Shown here piece by piece: positions 51,363 through 58,920 of a stretch of 64,000 nt of DNA; position 1 is the first letter of the stretch, and each line of letters starts with the position of its first letter. A program made the translations under genes and the position numbers. The stretch covers positions 124,001 to 188,000 of the forward strand of contig CBDCAW010000083.1 in the NCBI GenBank assembly GCA_965214025.1, written 5' to 3'. Under the pieces are notes generated by a model. It was not told where the DNA came from and made no database searches. It was given only the letters and a program-made list of their open reading frames with translations. This stretch comes from Granulosicoccus sp965214025. GTDB lineage: Bacteria; Pseudomonadota; Gammaproteobacteria; Granulosicoccales; Granulosicoccaceae.

Positions 51363-52490
51363 ATGTCGATCCCGACCGACGCCATCTCGCAGGTTCCCGG
51401 GAACACACCACAGTTCTCGGTCGTCATTCCCACGTACAATCGTGCCGGGACCATCGGTGACACACTACGTGCCTGCCTGGTGCAGAGCTGCGACGACTTC
51501 GAACTGGTGGTCGTGGACGACGGTTCCACGGATGCCACCGAGCAGGCTGTCGCCGCACTCGATGATCCGCGTATCGTCTATGTGAGGCAGGCGAATGCCG
51601 GGCCGGCCGCCGCCCGCAATCGCGGCGTGCGCGAGGCGAGCGGCAGCCACATCGCCTTTCTCGACTCGGACGATGTCTGGCAGCCACACTATCTGGCCAG
51701 TGTCGCGGAGGCAATGGTCACGTCGGCCGCAGTTCGGGCCGTGGATGCTTCTCGGGGAGCGGCCGATGAAGCACAGGGCGATAAGGCCGATCGGTGGCTG
51801 ATCTACAGCCAGTTGATCGTCGATCGAGGCGTCGGCCGCTACTGGAACAAGCCACACCGGGGTATCGGTGAGCAGGAAGCGATCTATGACTACCTGTACG
51901 TGTACGGAGGCTTCATACAGACCAGCACCCTCGTGCTGCCGCGGCGGCTCGCCCGCGAACTGCCCTGGGACGAAGCGGTGACGTTCGGCGACAACGACCA
52001 GTTCGTGATCGACTGCTGGCAAGCCGGGCTGCGCTTCCATTATGTACCGCTGGCAATGACACGCTACGAGGATGCCTTCCGCAGCGATGCACTGTCGCAG
52101 CTGCCGCTGCACGACAAGGCATCGGCGAGATATCTGAATTTCTTTGCCTGGATGAAACATCAGGAAGTGCACATGAGCGTGAAGGCCAGGCATGCCTTCG
52201 GCGCCCGCTTCGAAAGCGTGCTGCACGCCCGGCGTGCACCGCTGCGGAGCCTGAAGCTGGTCTTCGTCGCCTGGCGTTGCGGCGCGATGAGCCTGCCGGG
52301 TGCGGCACGTCAGCTCGTCCAGAATTTCGCACCCCGCCAGTATCGTCGCCTGACCGACCTCTATGTGCGCTGGCGCGGCCTACCCTGGGCCGAAGCGGCC
52401 GCCGACCCGGCAGCCCGATCCCGATCGTCGGCCGGATCAGACGACGACCCGTCGGGCGTACCGCGGCCCGAAGCTGCTGACGACTCATGA
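51363..52490 (+). CDS. Glycosyltransferase family 2
   Basis: Second GT-A glycosyltransferase of the locus. The 375-residue protein has FSVVIPTYNRAGTIGDTLRA, FELVVVDDGSTDATEQAVAA, NAGPAAARNRGVREASG and the DxD motif IAFLDSDDVWQPHYL, all standard for GT2. A catalytic-type acidic residue is in DEAVTFGDNDQFVIDCW. It follows the previous transferase by nine bases and overlaps the polymerase gene by four. Donor sugar unknown. Confidence 0.92.
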   Translation: MSIPTDAISQVPGNTPQFSVVIPTYNRAGTIGDTLRACLVQSCDDFELVVVDDGSTDATEQAVAALDDPRIVYVRQANAGPAAARNRGVREASGSHIAFLDSDDVWQPHYLASVAEAMVTSAAVRAVDASRGAADEAQGDKADRWLIYSQLIVDRGVGRYWNKPHRGIGEQEAIYDYLYVYGGFIQTSTLVLPRRLARELPWDEAVTFGDNDQFVIDCWQAGLRFHYVPLAMTRYEDAFRSDALSQLPLHDKASARYLNFFAWMKHQEVHMSVKARHAFGARFESVLHARRAPLRSLKLVFVAWRCGAMSLPGAARQLVQNFAPRQYRRLTDLYVRWRGLPWAEAAADPAARSRSSAGSDDDPSGVPRPEAADDS

Positions 52491-54031
52491 ATCGATATGC
52501 ACCAGGCGCGGTGGACGAGGCTGCCTGGCTGCCGAGCCTGGTGCTGATCCTTGCGCTGGTTCAGGGCAGCAGCCTGTCGTTGTCGCTGGCGTTTCATTTT
52601 ACCTTTGTCTCAGGCTTGTTGCCGCCGGGCGTGAACGTGCTGTGGATGTTGCTGTATCTGTTGGCGCTGATCGGCCTGATGGCACGCTACGGCATCAACT
52701 GGGTGAGCTGGATGTGCCGTTTCCGTCTGTTGCTCACGGTACTTCTGGCCGGTGTCATGATCTCCAGTGCCTGGTCGGTCGACCCCGGTCTCACGCTCGT
52801 ACGCGGCGTTCATCTCATGGGTACCTCATTGGTCGGTCTGTACATCGGTTTGAGCGTGCCGATGGAACGCCTGCTGCATGTCACCGCCGTGTTCATGGGC
52901 GTGTTGCTGTGCGCCAGTGCCGCCTCTGCCCTATTCTATCCGGCGCTCGGGTTGGAAAACTACCAGGGCACACAGGTGTGGCGTGGCGTCACCGCCTCCA
53001 AGAATACCCTGGGGTTCTGGGCGGCGGCTTCGGTGCTGCTCTTCGGCAGCCTGTGGCTGAATGGCCCGATGGCGGCAAAGTCTTCTCGGCACGCTTTCGC
53101 CCGGGGTTCGGCGGGTGCATCATCTTCCCTGGCATCGATGACCGGCAGACGACTGCCCGCCGGGCTGCTGCCGGCACTGGGCATCTTGCTGGCGTTGGCG
53201 GTGCTTGCGCGCAGTGGCTCGGCCACCTCGTGGCTCGCCATGGTCTCGGGTGCCCTGCTGATGGGCTACCTCGACATCGCCAGGCGCTGGCAACTGGGGC
53301 TGGTCGGTACGGTCGCACTCGGGTTGATGGCCAGTGGCCTTGCCGCTCTGGCTTTCCTTCAGATCAACACGGCCGAGCTGATCGGCCGTTCAAGCGATCT
53401 TACCGGCCGTGGCGAGGTCTGGCAGCAAACCTGGGCACTGATCATGCGTGAACCTCTGACAGGCTACGGTTACGGCACACTGTGGTTCCCGACCGACAGT
53501 AGCCTGTGGATTCAGGAATCACTGACTCGATTCAACTGGACCGTCTATCACGCGCATAACGGGTTACTGCAGGTCGCCTCGGAAATAGGCTTGCCATTGA
53601 CGCTGCTGACCATTCTGATGATCGTGGTACTCATGATCGAGGTGATCCAAAGCCAGTATCGGAACGGCTCCGTACTCTCGCTCTTCGTGCCGGGCTTTCT
53701 ACTGACGTTACTGGTCAGCAACTATGCCGAGGCACGGTTGCTGGTGAATCGGGAGCTGTACTGGATCTTCTTCCTTGCCCTGCCGGTGGCATTGCTCAGC
53801 ATACGAAGCTCCCTGCCCGCCGGTAATATCGCTGACGATACCGCTGGTGATACCGTGCGCCATACCGCTGGCGATATGCTGGACGCGATGATGCCGGCAA
53901 TGCCCGACGCCGCACGCCGCAAGTCGCTGCGCATTGCGCATCAGCGGCGTGATCGTCGTGCGCTGAAAGCCCGTCTGCGCCATCGTCGTGGCGCCGAGTC
54001 GGTACCGGTCGCTGGCCTACTGAGTTCGTGA
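52487..54031 (+). CDS. O-antigen polymerase/ligase family protein (Wzy-like)
   Basis: Polytopic membrane protein that probably polymerises the repeat units in the periplasm. The 514-residue protein has about ten to twelve hydrophobic segments and the Wzy_C/O-antigen ligase signature SKNTLGFWAAASVLLFGSLW followed by TGRGEVWQQTWALIMREPL, GYGYGTLWFP and a His in VYHAHNGLLQVASEIGLPL. The C-terminal 70 residues are cytoplasmic, repetitive (IADDTAGDTVRHTAGDM) and basic at the end. Ligase function is possible, but context favours polymerase. Confidence 0.88.
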   Translation: MNRYAPGAVDEAAWLPSLVLILALVQGSSLSLSLAFHFTFVSGLLPPGVNVLWMLLYLLALIGLMARYGINWVSWMCRFRLLLTVLLAGVMISSAWSVDPGLTLVRGVHLMGTSLVGLYIGLSVPMERLLHVTAVFMGVLLCASAASALFYPALGLENYQGTQVWRGVTASKNTLGFWAAASVLLFGSLWLNGPMAAKSSRHAFARGSAGASSSLASMTGRRLPAGLLPALGILLALAVLARSGSATSWLAMVSGALLMGYLDIARRWQLGLVGTVALGLMASGLAALAFLQINTAELIGRSSDLTGRGEVWQQTWALIMREPLTGYGYGTLWFPTDSSLWIQESLTRFNWTVYHAHNGLLQVASEIGLPLTLLTILMIVVLMIEVIQSQYRNGSVLSLFVPGFLLTLLVSNYAEARLLVNRELYWIFFLALPVALLSIRSSLPAGNIADDTAGDTVRHTAGDMLDAMMPAMPDAARRKSLRIAHQRRDRRALKARLRHRRGAESVPVAGLLSS

Positions 54032-54136
54032 TCGCGGTACCCTGTCTCCGAACAGTCGGTTGATCGGACTCCGCGATCTCACGACCGCCTCCACAAGCTC
54101 ACTCGGCAGGTCACCTGACCCTCTCACTCAGTCACC

Positions 54137-55147
54137 ATGTCACAAACCTACCTGATCACCGGCGGCGCCGGTTTCATCGGTTCGCACATGACACGCGCGC
54201 TCACCGCCGCGGGGCACGATGTGGTCGTCTTCGACAGCCTCGATCGCGGCAACCGCGACGCTGTGACGAATGCCGTGCTCGTCGAAGGCGACCTGAACCG
54301 GGCGGCTGACATCAACGCGGTGTTCGAGCACCATCGTATCGACGCGGTCCTGCATTTTGCCGCGCTGGCCTACGTGGGTGAGTCGGTCAGGCAGCCGACG
54401 CAGTACTACCGTAACAACGTCGGCGGCACCCTGAACCTGCTCGATGCCATGCACCGTGCCGATGTCGCCACGCTGGTCTTTTCGTCCACCTGCGCAACCT
54501 ACGGAGTACCCGCCACACTGCCCATCACGGAGGCCACCGAGCAACGGCCGATCAATCCCTACGGCCACTCGAAACTGATGGTCGAACAGGTGCTGCGCGA
54601 CGCGGCAGTGGCTCGTGGTCTGCGCAGCGTCGCGCTTCGCTACTTCAACGCTGTCGGCTGTAGCGACGATGGCAGCCTCGGTGAGCGCCACGACCCGGAA
54701 ACCCACCTGCTGCCACTGATTCTGTTCGAAGCCCTGCGACGCAAGAACGGTGGCAGCAGCGCCGCGACCACGCTGCAAGCGTTCGGTAGCGACTTCGACA
54801 CTCGCGACGGCACCTGCATCCGCGACTACATTCATGTGGAAGATCTGTGCTCGGCACACATCAAGGCGCTGGAGCACATGCAGCGTACACCCGACGGTGG
54901 CGCCGAACAATACAACCTTGGAACAAATCGCGGCTACACGGTACTCGAGGCGATCCAGGTGTGCCGGGACGTCACCGGTATCGACATCACCTGTCGCCTG
55001 TCGCCACGGCGTGCAGGCGACCCACCCGAACTGGTGGCCGATGCCTCGCAGGCGATGCGAGTGCTGGGTTGGGCACCGCGCTACCCTGATCTGCACGATA
55101 GCGTGAGGCATGCCTGGCACTGGTTCGAACAGCACCCACCGGCATGA
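54137..55147 (+). CDS. galE: UDP-glucose 4-epimerase
   Basis: Short-chain dehydrogenase-type epimerase that interconverts UDP-glucose and UDP-galactose, supplying precursor for the polysaccharide. The 336-residue protein has the NAD-binding YLITGGAGFIGSHMTRALTA, the catalytic Ser/Thr in LVFSSTCATYGVP and the YGHSKLMVEQ Y-x-x-x-K motif, plus RYFNAVGCSDDGSLGE and RDYIHVEDLCSAHIKALE. Closely related epimerases on UDP-sugars with other groups cannot be excluded. It is 105 bases after the polymerase; its stop overlaps the GH16 gene by four. Confidence 0.93.
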   Translation: MSQTYLITGGAGFIGSHMTRALTAAGHDVVVFDSLDRGNRDAVTNAVLVEGDLNRAADINAVFEHHRIDAVLHFAALAYVGESVRQPTQYYRNNVGGTLNLLDAMHRADVATLVFSSTCATYGVPATLPITEATEQRPINPYGHSKLMVEQVLRDAAVARGLRSVALRYFNAVGCSDDGSLGERHDPETHLLPLILFEALRRKNGGSSAATTLQAFGSDFDTRDGTCIRDYIHVEDLCSAHIKALEHMQRTPDGGAEQYNLGTNRGYTVLEAIQVCRDVTGIDITCRLSPRRAGDPPELVADASQAMRVLGWAPRYPDLHDSVRHAWHWFEQHPPA

Positions 55148-56076
55148 GCCCGAGTGGTATCAAACACTTAAATACGATCATGGTATCTATCTCACGAGCA
55201 TCACGCATGCCACCTGCCCGCCTCATCAGAGCCGTCATCGTCACCGTCACGCTGCTGCCGGGCCTGGCTCCGGCAGCCGGCTCGCGCGACGCTCTGGACG
55301 ACACCTGCTGGGAGGAGAGCTTCGACGAGCCCTTCGACAGCCTCTCGTTATACGACGAAGCCACCGGTGAAGGACGCTGGAAGCCCGCCTACATCTGGGG
55401 CGAAGACATCATCATCAACGAAGAAGAGCAGTTCTACATCGATCCGAGGGTGTACCGCTACGAACCCTTCGAGATCGATGATGGCGTGCTCGCGATCGTC
55501 GCGGCACCAACGCCTGCACCACTCAAGGCAGCGGTGGAAAACCAGCCCTACGTCAGCGGCGTGCTGACCACCGAGGAAAGTTTCTCGCAACGTCACGGCC
55601 GCTTCGAAGTGCGGGCCAAGGTACCCGCCGGTCAAGGCCTGTGGTCGGCGTTCTGGCTGCTGCCAAGCTTCGACGCCTGGCCCGAAGGGGTGGATATACT
55701 GCCCGAGATCGACGTGATGGAGCATATCGGGCACGAACCCGAGGTCTACCACACCACCTTGCACACCAATCAGAACGGCAAGCTCGAGTCTCACCCCTAC
55801 GATCACACGCTCGATGAGCCGCTGACCGACGATTTTCACGTCTACAGCGTGGTGTGGACGGAGGACGAGGTTCGCTGGTACCTCGACGGCCGGTGGATGG
55901 CGGCGAACCCCACTCCCGACGACTACACCCGGCCGGTGCATTTCCTGCTGAACCTGGCGGTCGGCGGCACCTGGCCCGGTACGCCGGATGCCACGACCGA
56001 CTTCCCCGCCCGCTTCCTGATCGACTACGTCAAGGCGTACGAACCAGCTGATACAGCGTCTTGTACAGAGAGTTGA
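55144..56076 (+). CDS. Secreted glycoside hydrolase family 16
   Basis: Beta-glucanase/galactanase-like hydrolase, probably trimming or cutting the exported polysaccharide. The mature domain has the GH16 catalytic motif E-x-D-x-x-E in LPEIDVMEHIGHEPE, together with GRFEVRAKVPAGQGLWSAFW and FHVYSVVWTEDEVRWYLDG. A signal peptide is clear at MPPARLIRAVIVTVTLLPG with Ala-rich cleavage; that Met (55207) or Met 55180 may be the true start, but ATG 55144 overlaps galE like most junctions here. ExoK-type enzymes play this role in other loci. The 3' end overlaps the convergent 56030 gene by 47 bases. Confidence 0.9.
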   Translation: MSPSGIKHLNTIMVSISRASRMPPARLIRAVIVTVTLLPGLAPAAGSRDALDDTCWEESFDEPFDSLSLYDEATGEGRWKPAYIWGEDIIINEEEQFYIDPRVYRYEPFEIDDGVLAIVAAPTPAPLKAAVENQPYVSGVLTTEESFSQRHGRFEVRAKVPAGQGLWSAFWLLPSFDAWPEGVDILPEIDVMEHIGHEPEVYHTTLHTNQNGKLESHPYDHTLDEPLTDDFHVYSVVWTEDEVRWYLDGRWMAANPTPDDYTRPVHFLLNLAVGGTWPGTPDATTDFPARFLIDYVKAYEPADTASCTES

Positions 56077-56737
56077 GAGCCAGCTCGTTGACAGAGGCGT
56101 CGGTGGACACGATCGCATCGCTCGGCGACAACCACGGCTGCAACGGGTCATGACCCGAGGCGACCGCGAGTACGCAGGCCAGCGTGCCACCCGCCCACAG
56201 CATCAACCCCGAGATCCGGTTGAGCCTTTGTCGAAGTAGCTTGCCGGGTTCCAGCCGGACCACGAATGCAAGCATGATCAGTAACACCAGGCTGATGCCG
56301 ATGGCCAGCGGCAGCGGATGGGCGTACGCATACTGACGGCCCAGTGCCAAGGGATTCCCCAACGAAACTGCCGAGGCCAGATCCGGGCGAAGGCCGGTCT
56401 CGTTGATGAACACCGGCGTGATGAACTCTGCAAGCAGGGTCAGCAGCAGCCCTGCCAACAGCCCCCCCACGATGCACAGCCGTGCCAGCGGCAGCAACCG
56501 TTTGAACAGAGCCAGCAGCGTGCCCGCCGCCACCGGCACGAACAGCAAGATGCCGCACAGCGCCAGGTCGAAGCGCAGGCCGGTGAGAAACACCGGCAGC
56601 AGCGCATCGGCGGCAAGCAGCTCATCGAGATGCCATAGCCCCAACGCCAGACGTGCCATGCTCAACAGGAACATCAGGGTCAGGGTGAACACGACATAGC
56701 GACGCAGCAGGTGCCGGGCCGGTAGCCCGCCCTTCAT
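56030..56737 (-). pseudogene. Truncated LTA-synthase-like membrane domain, sulfatase domain missing
   Basis: A 235-residue open frame matching the N-terminal membrane half of LTA synthase/phosphoglycerol-transferase-type sulfatases: five or so hydrophobic helices, the conserved LTGLRFDLALCGILLF segment and the terminal NELALNSLYKTLYQL that normally leads to the catalytic domain. The protein then ends in VRTP and a stop, 47 bases inside the GH16 gene, where no sulfatase coding remains. It is therefore a 3'-truncated remnant, or a stand-alone membrane protein. The ATG overlaps the glgX stop by four bases, so it may still be expressed with glgX. Confidence 0.72.
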
Positions 56738-58920
56738 GTCAGCAGGCGAACCACCCGCACCGACTTCGGCTGGCAGGACAAGGTTCCCGACACCGGCGCT
56801 TCGGGCGCTTCCGGTGCGGCAGTATCCATAACAGCTTGCCAGCCACCCTTGGCAAGTCCGACCCCGGTCAGCGGAAAGTCCACCGTTCGCTCGTCAGCGT
56901 TGAACAGGAGCAGCAGTGTATCGGACGCCCCCGTCTCCGGGCGGTTCACCGGCGGCTCACACTGACCCGATTCATCATCGAGCGCTGACTGGCCATGCTC
57001 ATCCGACGGTTCCGGAACCGCCGTGCGCATCGTTGCATCACCGGCGAGCTGCAGGGCCAGGAACTGTACATCGCTGGCGTGCCAGTCGCTCACACTCATG
57101 AGCTCGCCGTGCCCGTTGAACCAGCTCACGTCAGGCACCCCGGTGGTTGGCGAGCGGTACTTGCCGTGCAGGTACCACTGCTGGCGCAGGACCGGATATC
57201 GACTGCGCATCGCGGACAGGCGAGTGAAGAACACGGTGAGCCCGGTATCACGCTGCGTGCTGTACCAGTCTACCCAGGCCAGCGGGTTATCCTGACAATA
57301 GGCGTTGTTGTTACCCTGCTGGCTGTTACCGATCTCGTCGCCTGCCAGCAGCATCGGTACGCCCTGCGAGAGCATCAGGCAGGCCAGCAGGTTACGTTGC
57401 TGTCGGGAGCGCAGGGCATTGATGCCGGCGTCGCGCGTGGGGCCTTCACTGCCGTGGTTGTTCGAGAAATTCGCGCCATGCCCGTCGCGGTTGCCCTCAC
57501 CGTTGGCCTCGTTGTGCTTGTCCTGGTAGCTCACCAGGTCACGCAGGGTAAAACCATCGTGCGCGGTGATCAGGTTGATACTCGCCATCGGGGTGCGGCG
57601 CTGCCATTCGAACAGGTCGGCACTGCCGAGCAGGCTCCTCGACATGGCCGGCAGCAGGCCACGTTCGCCGGCCCAGAAGCGCCGCAGTGAATCCCGGTAT
57701 TGATCGTTCCATTCCGACCAACCTTGCGGATACTGGCCGAGCTGGTAGCCACCGGGGCCGATGTCCCACGGTTCCGCAATCAGCTTGACGCGCGACAGTA
57801 CCGGGTCCTGGGCGATGGCATCGAAGAAGCCGCTACCCCGGTCGAAACCGTGGGCCTCACGCCCCAGGATGCTGGCCAGGTCGAAGCGAAACCCGTCTAC
57901 CTGCATCTGCTGCACCCAGTAACGCAGGCTGTCCATGACGAGCTGCAGTACGCGTGGGTGGGTGATGTTCAACGTGTTACCGGTACCACTGTCGTTGATG
58001 TAGTGGCGACGATCTTCCTCGAGACGGTAGTACGAGCGGTTGTCGATCCCGCGATAACACAGGTTTGGTCCCAGGTGGTTACCTTCGGCCGTATGGTTGT
58101 AGACCACATCGAGCAGCACCTCGATGCCGGCCCGGTGCAGGGTGCGAACCATGGTCCGGAACTCGGTGATGGCATCGTTGCGCGCATACCGGTTGGCGGG
58201 TGCCAGGAAGGTCAGCGAGTTGTAACCCCAGTAATTCCGAAGGCCTTTCTCTGCCAGGAAATGATCATCGACGAAGCCGTGAACCGGCAGCAGTTCCAGC
58301 GCGGTCACACCCAGTGACTGCAGATGGCGTACGACAGGCCTGGAACACAGAGCCCCGTAGGTACCGCGGCGAGCGGCCGGCAAGCCTGGAAACTGGCGAG
58401 TCAGGCCCTTCACATGCGCTTCGTAGATCAGGGTCTGCGACCAGGGTGTGTTCGGTACCGGTACCGGTTTGCCCATGGCGGACGGTGCCGGCACCCGGCA
58501 GCGCGGCACGTAGGCCTGGTTGTCACGCGTGTCGAAGGAGAGATCCGCATCCGGGTGACCCCGTTGAAACGCGTAGTTCGCATCGTGCCACTGCAGCTCG
58601 CCGACCAGTTCCCGCGCATACGGATCGATCAGCAGCTTGTGATGATTGAAGCGATGCCCCTCGGCCGGTGCCCAGGGGCCGTACACGCGATAGCCGTAAA
58701 CCTGGCCGGCGCCGGCATCGGGCAGGTAGCCATGCCAGACATCGTGCGTGCAGGCGGGCAACGCCGAACGGCTCAGCTCGGTTCGCCCATCGGCGCTGAA
58801 CAGGCACAGCTCCACACGTTCGGCATGGGCCGAGAACAGGGCGAAGTTGATGCCCTTGCCCTGCACGTGCGCGCCCAGCGGTGCCGAACTACCCGGCAGC
58901 AGATGGACGGGCGCCATCAC
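56734..58920 (-). CDS. glgX: Glycogen debranching enzyme GlgX
   Basis: Isoamylase-type GH13 enzyme that removes alpha-1,6 branches from glycogen, usually after phosphorylase trimming. The 728-residue protein has an N-terminal CBM48 domain (GSSAPLGAHVQGKGINFALF), GH13 region I VLLDVVYNHTAEGN, region II DGFRFDLASILGRE with the nucleophile Asp, region III VKLIAEPWDIGPGGYQ with the acid Glu and region IV ITAHDGFTLRDLVSY. The C-terminal domain is variable, with a polar loop at about residues 640-670. It overlaps glgP (ATGA) and is followed by the truncated gene. Confidence 0.96.
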   Translation of the reverse strand: MMAPVHLLPGSSAPLGAHVQGKGINFALFSAHAERVELCLFSADGRTELSRSALPACTHDVWHGYLPDAGAGQVYGYRVYGPWAPAEGHRFNHHKLLIDPYARELVGELQWHDANYAFQRGHPDADLSFDTRDNQAYVPRCRVPAPSAMGKPVPVPNTPWSQTLIYEAHVKGLTRQFPGLPAARRGTYGALCSRPVVRHLQSLGVTALELLPVHGFVDDHFLAEKGLRNYWGYNSLTFLAPANRYARNDAITEFRTMVRTLHRAGIEVLLDVVYNHTAEGNHLGPNLCYRGIDNRSYYRLEEDRRHYINDSGTGNTLNITHPRVLQLVMDSLRYWVQQMQVDGFRFDLASILGREAHGFDRGSGFFDAIAQDPVLSRVKLIAEPWDIGPGGYQLGQYPQGWSEWNDQYRDSLRRFWAGERGLLPAMSRSLLGSADLFEWQRRTPMASINLITAHDGFTLRDLVSYQDKHNEANGEGNRDGHGANFSNNHGSEGPTRDAGINALRSRQQRNLLACLMLSQGVPMLLAGDEIGNSQQGNNNAYCQDNPLAWVDWYSTQRDTGLTVFFTRLSAMRSRYPVLRQQWYLHGKYRSPTTGVPDVSWFNGHGELMSVSDWHASDVQFLALQLAGDATMRTAVPEPSDEHGQSALDDESGQCEPPVNRPETGASDTLLLLFNADERTVDFPLTGVGLAKGGWQAVMDTAAPEAPEAPVSGTLSCQPKSVRVVRLLT

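Noticed and set aside
55348..56190. Long minus-strand open frame over the GH16 gene, considered as the missing sulfatase domain
   Set aside because: Its translation has no sulfatase motif and is simply antisense to the GH16 gene, whose motifs are clear.
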